From the NCBI RefSeq assembly GCF_007993935.1, contig NZ_VITY01000006.1:310001-374000 (forward strand): DNA of 64,000 bases, read 5' to 3'. Made by a program: the position numbers and the translations under genes. A model generated the notes under the pieces. That model made no database searches, was not told the DNA's origin, and saw nothing but the letters and a program-made list of their open reading frames with translations. Positions 55,139-63,603 of this stretch are shown in pieces. Numbering within the stretch: the first letter of the stretch is position 1; each line of letters starts with the position of its first letter. The DNA is from Bradyrhizobium macuxiense (lineage in GTDB: Bacteria; Pseudomonadota; Alphaproteobacteria; Rhizobiales; Xanthobacteraceae).

Positions 55139-56188
55139 TCAACGTCCGATCTGCCGGAACTTGTCGGAGAGGCCGTCGAGATAGCCGACCCAGGTCGAAT
55201 TGATCGGCTGGTGCTCGATCAGCGCGTGAAAGCGGATCATCATGCAGATCAGGAACAGCGGCTGGATGAATGCGGCGCGCACCGTCACGGCCAGCAGGGC
55301 CGCGATGAACACGGTGACGATGGCGCCATACTCCCTGACCGCCTCCGGCAACCAGACTGTCACCAGTCCGGCGGGGACCAGCAGCAACAGGCAAAGCAGG
55401 ATGCTCAGGATCCGTTCGACGATGACCATCCAGACCGACGTGGTCAGGATCGGCTTGGCGTTCTGGCAATAATAGACCAGCCCGTCCTGGATGTTGCGCC
55501 TGGGGTCGCCGCCGCCGCGCGCCAGATCGTAGGAGAGCACCACCTTGTCCAGATAGCGCGTCGCGGCCGACAGGATGGTGTTGAGCAAGCCGACGATCGC
55601 CTTCATGCCGGGCACCGGCAGCCAATCGCCGAGCGTATCGAGCGCATTGTGAAACGCGCGCAGCACGGCGCGGATCAGCGCATTGAGCCCGAACAGGACC
55701 GCGACCTCGCCGAACCGATCCATCACGATCCGGCGGCCATAGGCAAACTGCCCTTCGGTGCCGTTGCCGATACGGCCATGCGTGATCAGTTCGGTCAGCA
55801 CGGCGACATGGCCGCAGGCGATCATGTGCACCGTGTAGCGCAGGATGGCACCCCAGATCCATCCGCCGAGCAGCAGGGTGCCAAGCAGCCAGCAATAGCC
55901 AAACACGCTGGCGACATGGGTGCCGAGCCACACCGCGCCGCCCACGGCGACAAAGGCAAACACCGCGCACGCTGCGGCAAAGCCCAACAGCACGGCCCAT
56001 CGCGCCAGCGCATAAGGCAGGGTCTCGAGCAGCAGCTTCAGCGCGGTGCCAAGACCGTGATCGCGCACCAGCAGCGGATAGGAATGCGATGGTCCTTGCG
56101 ACGATCCTTGAGACGATCCTTGGGACTGCCCCGCGGCGTGCCATTCGCCAGAACGACCGCCGCCATTGCTCAGACTCATGTCAGACAC
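55139..56188 (-). CDS. Multipass membrane protein of unknown function
   Basis: A 349-aa membrane protein. A polar, Ser/Gln/Gly-rich N-terminus with SQGSSQGS-type repeats is followed by about five to six hydrophobic helices, at roughly residues 62-84, 92-115, 160-180, 245-270 and 285-310. It has no recognised motif for transport or enzymatic activity. An AraC operon lies just upstream on the same strand, but a long inverted repeat separates them. Confidence 0.7.
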   Translation of the reverse strand: MSDMSLSNGGGRSGEWHAAGQSQGSSQGSSQGPSHSYPLLVRDHGLGTALKLLLETLPYALARWAVLLGFAAACAVFAFVAVGGAVWLGTHVASVFGYCWLLGTLLLGGWIWGAILRYTVHMIACGHVAVLTELITHGRIGNGTEGQFAYGRRIVMDRFGEVAVLFGLNALIRAVLRAFHNALDTLGDWLPVPGMKAIVGLLNTILSAATRYLDKVVLSYDLARGGGDPRRNIQDGLVYYCQNAKPILTTSVWMVIVERILSILLCLLLLVPAGLVTVWLPEAVREYGAIVTVFIAALLAVTVRAAFIQPLFLICMMIRFHALIEHQPINSTWVGYLDGLSDKFRQIGR

Positions 56189-56272
56189 GTGTTGCTCTCT
56201 TCCGTTGCCGTCGAACGACGTCCGGCGATGGCAGTCGTTGGGTAAATCAGTTGGTGGCGTTGCTGCCTGGCG

Positions 56273-56327
56273 TCACAGCGCCAACAACCTCCGGGGCTGG
56301 CAGAGGGTTGGTCCGTTGGCGCTGTGA
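56273..56327. terminator. 13-bp inverted repeat downstream of the solitary binding-protein gene
   Basis: TCACAGCGCCAAC (56273-56285) pairs exactly with GTTGGCGCTGTGA (56315-56327) around a 29-nt loop. It lies 55 nt after the stop of the minus-strand gene ending at 56382, so it may end that transcript. There is no T-run. Confidence 0.45.
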
Positions 56328-56381
56328 GCCGGCATAGCCGCGACATCGATCAGGGAGGAGCGCCGATGTCGCGGCCAGCGA

Positions 56382-57503
56382 TCATTGACCGGCGGCCGGC
56401 AGCTCGGCATAGTTGCCGTCCTTGTCGCGCCGGTACACGACGTAGTCGATCAGGGTGATGTCGCCCTTCGGCGTGTAGCTGATGTTGCCGAGCACGGTGT
56501 CCCAGTGTCCGGCCTTGATGGCCGCCGCGACCTTCTTGGCGTCCGTGGTCTGGGCGCGGGTCACGGCCTGGCTCCAGATCTGGAACGCGGCATAGCTGTA
56601 GAGCGTGTAACCGTCCGGATCGATGCCCTTGTCCTTGAACTTCTTCAAGGTCGCGGCCGCGGTCACCTTCTTGCGCGGATCCGGCGAGAAGGTGAACAGC
56701 GAGCCCTCGGCGAGCGGCCCCGCGATCGCGGCGAACTGCTTGTCGACCAACGCGTCGCCGCCCATCAGCACGGCATTGACGCCCTGCTCGCGCATCTGGC
56801 GCAAGATCAGCGCAGCTTCGGCGTAGTAGCCGCCGACATAGACGAAATCGATCGATTCCTTCTTGAAGCGGGACACCAGCGCGGCAAAGTCTTTGTCACC
56901 CTTGGTGTAGGCCTCATAGAGCTTTTCCTTCACGCCCGCCGCGTTGATGGCGTTCTTGGTCTCGTCGGCAAGACCTTTGCCGTAGGTCGTCTTGTCGTGG
57001 ATGATCGCGACGTTTTTGGTCTTGTAGTTCTTGATGATATAGGCGGCCGCGACCATGCCCTGCTGGTCGTCCCGGCCGCAGACGCGGAACGTGTTCCACA
57101 ACCCGCGTTCGGTGAACAGCGGGTTGGTCGAGCCGGGCGTGATCTCCAGCACGTTGCCCTCGGCGTAGGCGTCAGAGGCGGGAATCGAGGTCGACGAGCA
57201 GAAGTGCCCGACGACGAACGGGATCCTCGCGCCCGCCATCTTCTCGGCAACCGACACCGCCTGCTTCGGATCGCAGGCGTCGTCGCCGACTTCCAGCTTC
57301 AGCTTCTTGCCGAGCACGCCGCCCGCCGCATTGATATCGGCAATCGCGAGATCGGCGCCGTTCTTGAACTGCTGGCCGAAGCTCGCCTCCGAGCCGGTCA
57401 TCGGCCCAACCACGGCAACACTGATATCCTGCGCCATGGCAGCGCTGGACATGGCCAGGCTCACGCCAAGCGCAAGACAATATCCTCGAAGTGCAAACTT
57501 CAT
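56382..57503 (-). CDS. Solitary branched-chain amino acid-type ABC substrate-binding protein
   Basis: A 373-aa periplasmic binding protein of the Liv type: signal peptide ending at AMAQ, mature start DISVAVVGPMTGSEASFGQQFKNG, then GDDACDPKQAV and VGHFCSSTSIP. No permease or ATPase lies beside it, so it must use a transporter encoded elsewhere or act as a sensor ligand carrier. GAGGAGA precedes the ATG. The upstream gap contains tandem operator site A (57616-57650), placing it in the AraC regulon described here. Confidence 0.92.
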   Translation of the reverse strand: MKFALRGYCLALGVSLAMSSAAMAQDISVAVVGPMTGSEASFGQQFKNGADLAIADINAAGGVLGKKLKLEVGDDACDPKQAVSVAEKMAGARIPFVVGHFCSSTSIPASDAYAEGNVLEITPGSTNPLFTERGLWNTFRVCGRDDQQGMVAAAYIIKNYKTKNVAIIHDKTTYGKGLADETKNAINAAGVKEKLYEAYTKGDKDFAALVSRFKKESIDFVYVGGYYAEAALILRQMREQGVNAVLMGGDALVDKQFAAIAGPLAEGSLFTFSPDPRKKVTAAATLKKFKDKGIDPDGYTLYSYAAFQIWSQAVTRAQTTDAKKVAAAIKAGHWDTVLGNISYTPKGDITLIDYVVYRRDKDGNYAELPAAGQ

Positions 57504-57615
57504 CACATTCTCCTCGATGGTCTCAAGTCGCCTCAATGCATCGCAATCGACTCAACTCGCCGGGTGCGACGGTCACCGGGGGCTGCCTTGTATGCGCGCG
57601 GTGGCCGGCAGGCTC

Positions 57616-57650
57616 GGACTGGGGCGACGGGGGATTGGACATATGCGACA
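57616..57650 (+). promoter_or_regulatory. AraC-type tandem operator, site A
   Basis: Two direct half-sites on the + strand: GGACTGGGGCGAC at 57616 and GGACATATGCGACA at 57637, exactly 21 bp apart. It lies 113-147 nt upstream of the binding-protein start on the minus strand. The second half-site is the best match to the other sites. Confidence 0.65.
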
Positions 57651-57734
57651 ACGGGCAACAATGTGAAACACGTTGCCGTGCATTGGCGCTCAAATCGCAC
57701 AAGAAGCCATCCATCTCGTGTGCGTGACGGCACG

Positions 57735-58283
57735 TCACGGCCGCACCAGCGGCTCGGACTTTTCCGGCTTGACGCCGGCTCCGACCGGCGCGGCGGCCTC
57801 GATAGCGCCTTTCAACTCGATCTCGTAGTAGCCGCCGATCTTGATCGCGCCCCATTGCGTCGAGACCGCCAGATCGATGCGTTGTCGCGTCGGCAGATCG
57901 GCATCGGTGTGCCGGTGGGCGACGCTGCCCTGAGACAGCACTTCGATGTGGGACAGCCGAACACCGTCCGCGTTCCAGAAGTCGAAGTTGAGGTGCTGCG
58001 GCAGCGGACGGCCGAACACGCCCATTTCCTTGAAGGCGAGCTCGACATCGACATGGCCTGGGCCCGCCATGAAGCTGTAGTAATGGCCGCGGACATCATT
58101 GGTGATGTTGGCGCGATTGACACCCAGGCCGAGCACCGTCGGATGATGCGGATCGGTGGACTGCGCCGATGCCGCGCCGAGCAACGCGCCGGCCCAGAGA
58201 AGCACGCAGAGCGCCGGCTTCACGACCGTCTTGAGCCCGGCGATCGACCGTTCACTGCACGGGGGACAGGGAACGCGCTTCAT
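57735..58283 (-). CDS. Small exported protein of unknown function
   Basis: A protein of about 182 aa. A signal-like hydrophobic segment (PALCVLLWAGALLGAASAQ) is followed by a mature part with VDVELAFKEMGVFGRP and GGYYEIELKGAIEAA, suggesting a beta-sandwich periplasmic protein. The start is uncertain: the ATG at 58283 overlaps the end of the acyl-CoA dehydrogenase-like gene, and a GTG at 58223 would give a compact signal peptide. The stretch before the signal peptide resembles part of DUF4424. It is probably cotranscribed with the gene upstream. Confidence 0.6.
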   Translation of the reverse strand: MKRVPCPPCSERSIAGLKTVVKPALCVLLWAGALLGAASAQSTDPHHPTVLGLGVNRANITNDVRGHYYSFMAGPGHVDVELAFKEMGVFGRPLPQHLNFDFWNADGVRLSHIEVLSQGSVAHRHTDADLPTRQRIDLAVSTQWGAIKIGGYYEIELKGAIEAAAPVGAGVKPEKSEPLVRP

Positions 58284-59466
58284 TGCGGTCATCCGAGAAC
58301 AGCAGGGGCGTCGACCGCATGTCCGCACCGAGATACGCCTCGCCAGCCATCTGATAGTTGGCCGGCGCCAAGGCGAGGTGCTGGACGGCGGCATGGACAT
58401 CGCGCACGCAACGCTCGAGCCCGCAGCTCACGTCGACGGACGCCGAGCCGCCGGCACCGAACATCAGCTCGGTCGCCTGCTTGGCCGTGTTCGCCGCGTG
58501 GGTCGATGCCAGCCACAGCTTGGCACGCTCGGCAACGCTGAGTGCCCTGCCGGCACTGATCGCCTGCCACGCCTCTCCCAGCGTCTCGTAGAGGAAAGCC
58601 CGCCCCGAGCCCAGCAAGGCCTCAGCGCGTCCGAGATCAGCCTGCACCAGCGAATCTTCGCGGAGCAGCTTGCGCGAGCGCGACGCGATCTTTCGTCCGA
58701 CGAGCCCGACCAGGATGTCGATGGCATGGCGGGCGATGCCGAGCGGCACGGCCGCGAGCGCCGCCCCGAACAGCGCGATGGTCGGAAACGCATAGAGCGG
58801 GCCCTGCTCCACCGACGGTTCGCGAAACGAGAGCGACCGCGCGGACGGCACGAACGCATCCGCGATCGCATAGTCATGGCTGCCGGTGCCGCGCAGCCCG
58901 ATGCTGTGCCAGGTATCGAGGATCTCGCATTGCGCGGTCGGGAACAGCATGAAGCGCATCACCGGCGTGCCATCGGGGTGCAAGCGCGGCTGATCCCCAT
59001 CGAAGATCCGGCAATTGCCGATCATCCAGCCGGAGTGCTGGCAGCCGCTTCCGAGCGGCCAGCGGCCCGTGACGCGATAACCGCCCTCGACGACCCCAGC
59101 TGTGCCGAACGGCCGCAAGGCTCCCGCGGTTCGAACCAGCGGGTCGCTGCCGTAGATCTCGCGCGCGGCATCCTTCTCAAGATACCCGCCGAACACGCCA
59201 TAGATGCCGCCGATGGCCATGCACCAGCCTGCGGCACCATCGGCGCGCGAGATCTCCTCGACCACCCGAACGAGGGTCATCGGGTCGACCTCCTCGCCGC
59301 CGATGACGCGCGGAATCCAGAGCCGGAAGAGGCCTGCCTGCGCCATTGCCTCGACCAGCGGGACAGCCAGCCGCCGCGATCGCTCACTTTCCTGTGCGGA
59401 TGCCTGAACCAGCGGCGCGAGCGCCGCGGCAGCATCGACGAAGGATGATCGGATGGTGTCAGTCAT
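58252..59466 (-). CDS. Acyl-CoA dehydrogenase-like flavoprotein
   Basis: A 404-aa flavoprotein of the acyl-CoA dehydrogenase/flavin-dependent monooxygenase (HsaA/DszC-like) fold. Seen: ISRADGAAGWCMAIGG, YRVTGRWPLGSGCQHSGWMIGN, IGLRGTGSHDYAI and a C-terminal helical domain with VDVSCGLERCVRDVHAAVQHL. The catalytic Glu of true acyl-CoA dehydrogenases is not evident, and DszC-type members hydroxylate substrates with reduced flavin. GAGG precedes the ATG, and operator site B lies upstream. Confidence 0.8.
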   Translation of the reverse strand: MTDTIRSSFVDAAAALAPLVQASAQESERSRRLAVPLVEAMAQAGLFRLWIPRVIGGEEVDPMTLVRVVEEISRADGAAGWCMAIGGIYGVFGGYLEKDAAREIYGSDPLVRTAGALRPFGTAGVVEGGYRVTGRWPLGSGCQHSGWMIGNCRIFDGDQPRLHPDGTPVMRFMLFPTAQCEILDTWHSIGLRGTGSHDYAIADAFVPSARSLSFREPSVEQGPLYAFPTIALFGAALAAVPLGIARHAIDILVGLVGRKIASRSRKLLREDSLVQADLGRAEALLGSGRAFLYETLGEAWQAISAGRALSVAERAKLWLASTHAANTAKQATELMFGAGGSASVDVSCGLERCVRDVHAAVQHLALAPANYQMAGEAYLGADMRSTPLLFSDDRNEARSLSPVQ

Positions 59467-59547
59467 AGCTGCCTCGCTGTCGATGAATCGCCCGCGTAAG
59501 GTGACCCGCGGGGGCCGCCTTTTAATCGCCTCGGCGATGCGGGGCTC

Positions 59548-59582
59548 GGACGGATGCGACGCCGACTGGGACGCATGCGACA
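59548..59582 (+). promoter_or_regulatory. AraC-type tandem operator, site B
   Basis: Half-sites GGACGGATGCGAC at 59548 and GGACGCATGCGACA at 59569, 21 bp apart. It ends 82-116 nt upstream of the acyl-CoA dehydrogenase-like start. The closest of the four sites to its gene. Confidence 0.7.
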
Positions 59583-59614
59583 TCACACAACAATGTTCGC
59601 ACACCTCGCCTGCG

Positions 59615-60628
59615 CTAATTCGGATTCGGCACGAAGATGACGATCTTCAGATCTCGCGACGGCGTGAAGTTCGCGTGCCGGACTTCGAAGCGGGTCGGTC
59701 CGGTCTTCTTGACGCCATCGGCGCAGAAGCTAACGAAATTACCGGGCTCGCCCTTGTCGACGGTCAAGTGAAAGTCGCCGATCGGCGTCGCCCAGTTGGC
59801 GCCGGTCGAGAGCACATAGGCAATCGACCGCTCACTGAACGGGGGATAGGGAGCGCGCCTCGTCGCACGCGCCCGCTCAAGGCTGCGGATCAGGTCGTCG
59901 TCGATGCAGTATGACGCCAGAAACGCGGGCGCTTCAGGACTACTGCGCCAGTTGTCGGCGCCGATGATGGTCTGCACGGAGCCGCCGACGCTCGGACGAT
60001 AGGTCTGCTCGAAGGTGATTTCCCGGCCGGCAGGAAAGGTCTGCGTCCAGGTATAGGCCGAGCGCAACGTCCAGGTCGGCACCAGATGATCCTGCATCGG
60101 GCCACCCGAGCCATAGGTCTCGATCGCGCCGACACCGAGCTTGACGAGCTCGGGCCAGTTCGATTTGGGCAGTTTGTCGAGCAGCTCGCCGGCGGGGCCC
60201 CTGATCGGCATCAGCGGAATGCCGAGCTTCCGCAGCAGCGCCGTCTGATCCACATCGTTCGCGAGCGCGGCCTGTTCGAGATGCGGCGCGGCCGCCTTGC
60301 CGTCAACCCTGACGTGGAAATCAAAGATGTTCTCGGGATTATCGGTCGGCAGTCCGATATTCTCGTCGCTCTCCTTGCCGGCGATATCGGGCATCGGGAA
60401 CGCGATCATGATCGTCTTGTCGGCGGCCGAGGTGTTGAGGAACCGGTAGACGATCCGGATCTGCTTCTCGGAGATGAACAGGTCCTCGGAGCGCATCACG
60501 ATGTCGGGGTCCTGCTTGAAACGAAGCCCTCCGGTTTCCAGCGCAGCCGACGTGTCATTCGCCCGCGCGCACCAGGGCATCAGCATGGCAAGCAGGACTA
60601 GAAAAGCCCCTTTGGCTACCGGACGCAT
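59615..60628 (-). CDS. DUF4424-family exported protein
   Basis: A 337-aa exported protein of the DUF4424 family: signal peptide ending near CARAND, then LFISEKQIRIVYRF, FPMPDIAGK, ASYCIDDDLIRSLER, PYPPFSERSIAYVL and TGANWATPIGDFHLTVDKG. The function of the family is unknown. The ATG at 60628 has GAAGGA at normal spacing; the ATG two codons earlier would overlap its ribosome site. It follows the 146-aa gene by 37 nt and is probably in its transcript under operator site C. Confidence 0.85.
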   Translation of the reverse strand: MRPVAKGAFLVLLAMLMPWCARANDTSAALETGGLRFKQDPDIVMRSEDLFISEKQIRIVYRFLNTSAADKTIMIAFPMPDIAGKESDENIGLPTDNPENIFDFHVRVDGKAAAPHLEQAALANDVDQTALLRKLGIPLMPIRGPAGELLDKLPKSNWPELVKLGVGAIETYGSGGPMQDHLVPTWTLRSAYTWTQTFPAGREITFEQTYRPSVGGSVQTIIGADNWRSSPEAPAFLASYCIDDDLIRSLERARATRRAPYPPFSERSIAYVLSTGANWATPIGDFHLTVDKGEPGNFVSFCADGVKKTGPTRFEVRHANFTPSRDLKIVIFVPNPN

Positions 60629-60665
60629 GGTCATTCCTTCTCTCTTGATTGGGGGAGTATCGCGG

Positions 60666-61106
60666 TCAGTCGCATCCGTCCTTGACCAGGAAGAAATCGG
60701 AGACGTCGACGTGCGTCGTCTCGATCGGCAGCACGACCCAACTGTCCATCTCGAGATGACCGCAAAGCTTTACGACAGCGATTGATTTCCGGCCCTGCCA
60801 GGCCGTCACCATGAATCCGATCGGGACAGCACTGCGCTCGAAAACATGCAGCTTGGCAATACCGGCGGCAGCGCCGGCCGCAAGCGAGATCGTGATTTCG
60901 CCGGTACTGGTGCCACCAGGCCGGATCGGCGATTGCCGCGGTGGCCCAAAGGAGAGTTCGCTCCCGGCTGAGACCGCGATGGTCTGTTGGAACCCGTTTT
61001 CGATCCTGAGCACAGGTTTCGCACCCGCGGCCCCGGTGGCGATCGGCACTATTCCCGCTAGAAGGCAGAACATCACTGATGCTGATCGAATGAACAAAAC
61101 CGACAT
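60666..61106 (-). CDS. Small exported protein of unknown function
   Basis: A 146-aa protein with a signal peptide (hydrophobic residues 8-28, ending ATGAAGA) and a mature domain rich in beta-strand patterns (LRIENGFQQTIAVSAGSELSF, GEITISLAAG). No recognised family. The ATG at 61106 has a GGTAGGA-type site upstream. It is the first gene of a two-gene unit with DUF4424, under operator site C. Confidence 0.65.
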   Translation of the reverse strand: MSVLFIRSASVMFCLLAGIVPIATGAAGAKPVLRIENGFQQTIAVSAGSELSFGPPRQSPIRPGGTSTGEITISLAAGAAAGIAKLHVFERSAVPIGFMVTAWQGRKSIAVVKLCGHLEMDSWVVLPIETTHVDVSDFFLVKDGCD

Positions 61107-61289
61107 GAGCGCAATCCTACCTGAATGAGTGCGCGCAAAGCCGAACCGGTTCGCTGCGTCGTGATCTTTCTCCGAATATCGATGCACGCGCACGCGCGCC
61201 GTCACTGCGAACGATATTGAATGGCAAGTACTCTTCCTGTCGCGATCAGACGGAAGCTACCTTTTATGTGCTTCGCGGATATGCGGCAC

Positions 61290-61324
61290 GGACCGATGCG
61301 ACACTGATTTGGACATATGCGACA
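61290..61324 (+). promoter_or_regulatory. AraC-type tandem operator, site C
   Basis: Half-sites GGACCGATGCGAC at 61290 and GGACATATGCGACA at 61311, 21 bp apart. It lies 184-218 nt upstream of the minus-strand gene starting at 61106 and 149 nt before the + strand gene at 61473, so it could serve both. The rest of the 366-nt gap 61107-61472 shows no gene. Confidence 0.7.
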
Positions 61325-61472
61325 TCGGTCCACCACTTGAAACGAATTTGTCTCCGCCTGTCGCATGGTCGTCCGACGGCAACGTTGTGTGCAGGCCGGC
61401 CACCCGTTAATGATCGCCTGCCCTCGGACGCTCCTGTATCGTCGACGACCTTCATGAGGATGGACAAGCGGC

Positions 61473-61760
61473 ATGCGCGGATCATATCGGCGGATATCCC
61501 GATCGCTCCTGTTGATCGGAGCAGCACTGATCGTGATGGCCGCTTCGACGCCCGCATCGGAAGTCGCGATCCGGTGGGACGCGAAAAATGCCTACCGCAA
61601 ATGCGACGGCGCGATCGACGGCAGCATCGCCTGGCCGTCCGAACCAAAGACGGCATGCGTCGCCATGCTGATGTGCGCGAATGAGAGCCCGCTGTCCGCG
61701 GAGCGTTATCAGCGATTGATCGAACAGATCCGGCGGGTGCCGGGCTGCGGCGAGCCCTAG
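61473..61760 (+). CDS. Small exported protein with three Cys
   Basis: A 95-aa protein: signal peptide over about residues 1-28 (ending TPASE), then a small domain with KCDGAIDGS, TACVAMLMCANES and a final Cys in PGCGEP. The four cysteines suggest disulfides. No family recognised. It is transcribed divergently from the 146-aa/DUF4424 genes. Confidence 0.6.
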   Translation: MRGSYRRISRSLLLIGAALIVMAASTPASEVAIRWDAKNAYRKCDGAIDGSIAWPSEPKTACVAMLMCANESPLSAERYQRLIEQIRRVPGCGEP

Positions 61761-61775
61761 ACAGCGGCCGCAGCC

Positions 61776-62063
61776 CTAAGGCGCGCGTTCCGTCAGATGC
61801 GGCGCGGTGCGAATGTCCGACGGCGTCGCACCGTAGCGCAGGCGAAACGTGCGGTTGAAGTAGGACAAGTCGCCGAACCCTGCCTCAAACGCAATGGTGC
61901 TGATGCTCCGGCCACTGCTGCGCGGATCGATCAGCCGCGCAGCCGCAAGGCCGCGCCCTTCTGCAACCACCTCCCCGTCCCGGGACGCACCGATCACCAG
62001 CGCCGCAGGGTTGATCACATGGCTGACGACGAGATGTTGCAGCTCCGCAACGCCCGGCTCGAT
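61776..62063 (-). pseudogene. Truncated AraC-family regulator with internal deletion
   Basis: The C-terminal reading IAFEAGFGDLSYFNRTFRLR and YGATPSDIRTAPHL closely matches the intact AraC gene at 62623-63603. Upstream residues PAALVIGASRDGEVVAEGRGLAAARL match its ligand-domain end. Between them about 55 residues of the first HTH are missing, and the first 190 or so residues of the protein are absent. It has no credible start, so it should be inactive. Operator site D lies immediately upstream. Confidence 0.75.
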
Positions 62064-62072
62064 TGTCCACGA

Positions 62073-62107
62073 TGTCGTCTCCGTCCAAACGCATGTCGCA
62101 TCAGTCC
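62073..62107 (-). promoter_or_regulatory. AraC-type tandem operator, site D
   Basis: On the minus strand: GGACTGATGCGAC beginning at 62107 and GGACGGAGACGACA beginning at 62086, again 21 bp apart. It lies upstream of the + strand gene at 62225 in the same orientation relative to the gene as the other three sites. The second half-site is the weakest of the set. Confidence 0.6.
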
Positions 62108-62224
62108 ATGCGTCGCGTTTCCGAGACGCCTAAGGGTCGGGCGGCAAGTTGCCAAGGACATGCGGCTTAGGAATTTTCGGGCATGGGACAAGAGATGGCA
62201 TCGAATTCACCAACTGGAGGAGCA

Positions 62225-62590
62225 ATGCTCGCGTCGAACCTCTTGCGTATCAGCGTCGTCCTCTTTCTCGTCGGGCTTGGCCTCGGCATCGGCATGGGTG
62301 TGGCCGAGGATTTCACGCTGGCGCCGGCCCACGCGCATCTCAATCTGCTCGGATTCGTCGCATTGTTCCTTGCCGGACTTTACTACCATTCGTTTCCCGC
62401 CGCGGCCACCGGTCCACTCGCCAGGATACAGGCCTGGCTCTCCGTGATCGGTGCCGTCATCTTTCCGATCGGAATTGCGGCCATCCGGATCGGCGGCCAG
62501 ACCTACCAGCCCGTCGTAGTGGTCGGTTCGCTCGTCGTGTTGGCGGGAGCCGCCCTGTTTGCCTTCATAGTTTTCCGCAACGGAGCATGA
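62225..62590 (+). CDS. Four-helix membrane protein (possible heme/oxidase-subunit-like)
   Basis: A 121-aa membrane protein with four hydrophobic helices. The second carries APAHAHLNLLGFVALFLAGLYYH, whose His pattern resembles heme-ligand helices of cbb3 oxidase-like proteins, but the similarity is only local. GGAGG lies 4 nt before the ATG; an upstream ATG at 62183 is less likely. Operator site D lies upstream, so it is a likely AraC-regulon member. Confidence 0.65.
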   Translation: MLASNLLRISVVLFLVGLGLGIGMGVAEDFTLAPAHAHLNLLGFVALFLAGLYYHSFPAAATGPLARIQAWLSVIGAVIFPIGIAAIRIGGQTYQPVVVVGSLVVLAGAALFAFIVFRNGA

Positions 62591-62622
62591 TGCGATGAGT
62601 TGGAATCGAAGATCGACGTCGG

Positions 62623-63603
62623 TTAGCGCGTTCGCGGCACTGCGCGAATATCCGATGGCGTTGCGCCGTAATGCCGGCGGAAGGTGCGGTTGAAGTAAGA
62701 GAGATCGCCGAACCCGACTTCGAACGCAATCGCGCCGATGGTGCTGCCGCTGTGGCGTGGATCGGTCAGCAGATGATGCGCACGCGCCAGGCGCTGACCG
62801 AGCACGAACTCCGAGAAGGTCGAACCTGCGCTTTCGAACAGCCTCTGGATATGGCGCGGCGTGAGTTTCATCCGGGCAGCCACCGCGGGCAGAGTGAGGT
62901 CGCCGTAGCTGAGATTGTCATTGATGTCGGCCTTGACCGCGGCAAGCCGCGCGGCCGCCAGCCCGCCGTCTTCGGCGGCAACCGCTGCATCCCGGTTCGC
63001 GCCGATGATCAGCGCGCCGAGATCGACCAGATGCTTGACGACGGCGCTGCGCAGCTCGGGGGTCGCGAGCTGGTAGCTGTCGTCGAGCTCCCTGATATAG
63101 AGCGCGAGCAGGCGCATGGCTTCGGTGTTTGCCGGCAACGGACGGATCAGCATGTCTTCGGGATCACGAACCAGCGATGCGAGCGCCTTGCGCGGCAGCC
63201 TGAGGCCGACGAAGCGGCTCGGCGATACCGGGACGACCATGTTGCCGGCCTCCGCGCTCGACTGCAGCACGGCCTGCCCCGGGCTGAGCTCGATGTCGCG
63301 GCCACGCTGCGACGCGCGAACGTTGCCGCTCGTGATGATCGTCAGCACCAGGTCGTCGGTACCGTCGAGCAGTTCACGCGGTCTTGCGATCTTGAGATTG
63401 CTGCACGCCCAGGATCCGATGCCGAGCCCGGACAGTTCGCGCACATTCGCTTCCGCATGAAATGCGCCGTCGTCGAGCGGCTCCGGATCGAGCTTGACGA
63501 TCATCCGCCCGATCTGCTCGCGAAAGATCGGCAAGCGATCCCGCTCGCCGAAATGCGCGGTCGAGAATCGAAACCCTGTGAAATCGCCCGACTGCACTGT
63601 CAT
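62623..63603 (-). CDS. AraC-family transcriptional regulator (AraC_binding_2 type)
   Basis: A 326-aa regulator with an N-terminal ligand/dimer domain (FSTAHFGERDRLPIFREQ, then LSPGQAVLQSSAEAG) and a C-terminal double-HTH domain over about residues 220-326 (LTLPAVAARMKLTPRHIQRLF; IGAIAFEVGFGDLSYFNRTF). This matches the AraC_binding_2 class. Its neighbours carry four copies of a tandem operator, and a broken paralogue lies beside it, so it is the leading candidate regulator for that set. GAGG precedes the ATG at 63603. Confidence 0.9.
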   Translation of the reverse strand: MTVQSGDFTGFRFSTAHFGERDRLPIFREQIGRMIVKLDPEPLDDGAFHAEANVRELSGLGIGSWACSNLKIARPRELLDGTDDLVLTIITSGNVRASQRGRDIELSPGQAVLQSSAEAGNMVVPVSPSRFVGLRLPRKALASLVRDPEDMLIRPLPANTEAMRLLALYIRELDDSYQLATPELRSAVVKHLVDLGALIIGANRDAAVAAEDGGLAAARLAAVKADINDNLSYGDLTLPAVAARMKLTPRHIQRLFESAGSTFSEFVLGQRLARAHHLLTDPRHSGSTIGAIAFEVGFGDLSYFNRTFRRHYGATPSDIRAVPRTR

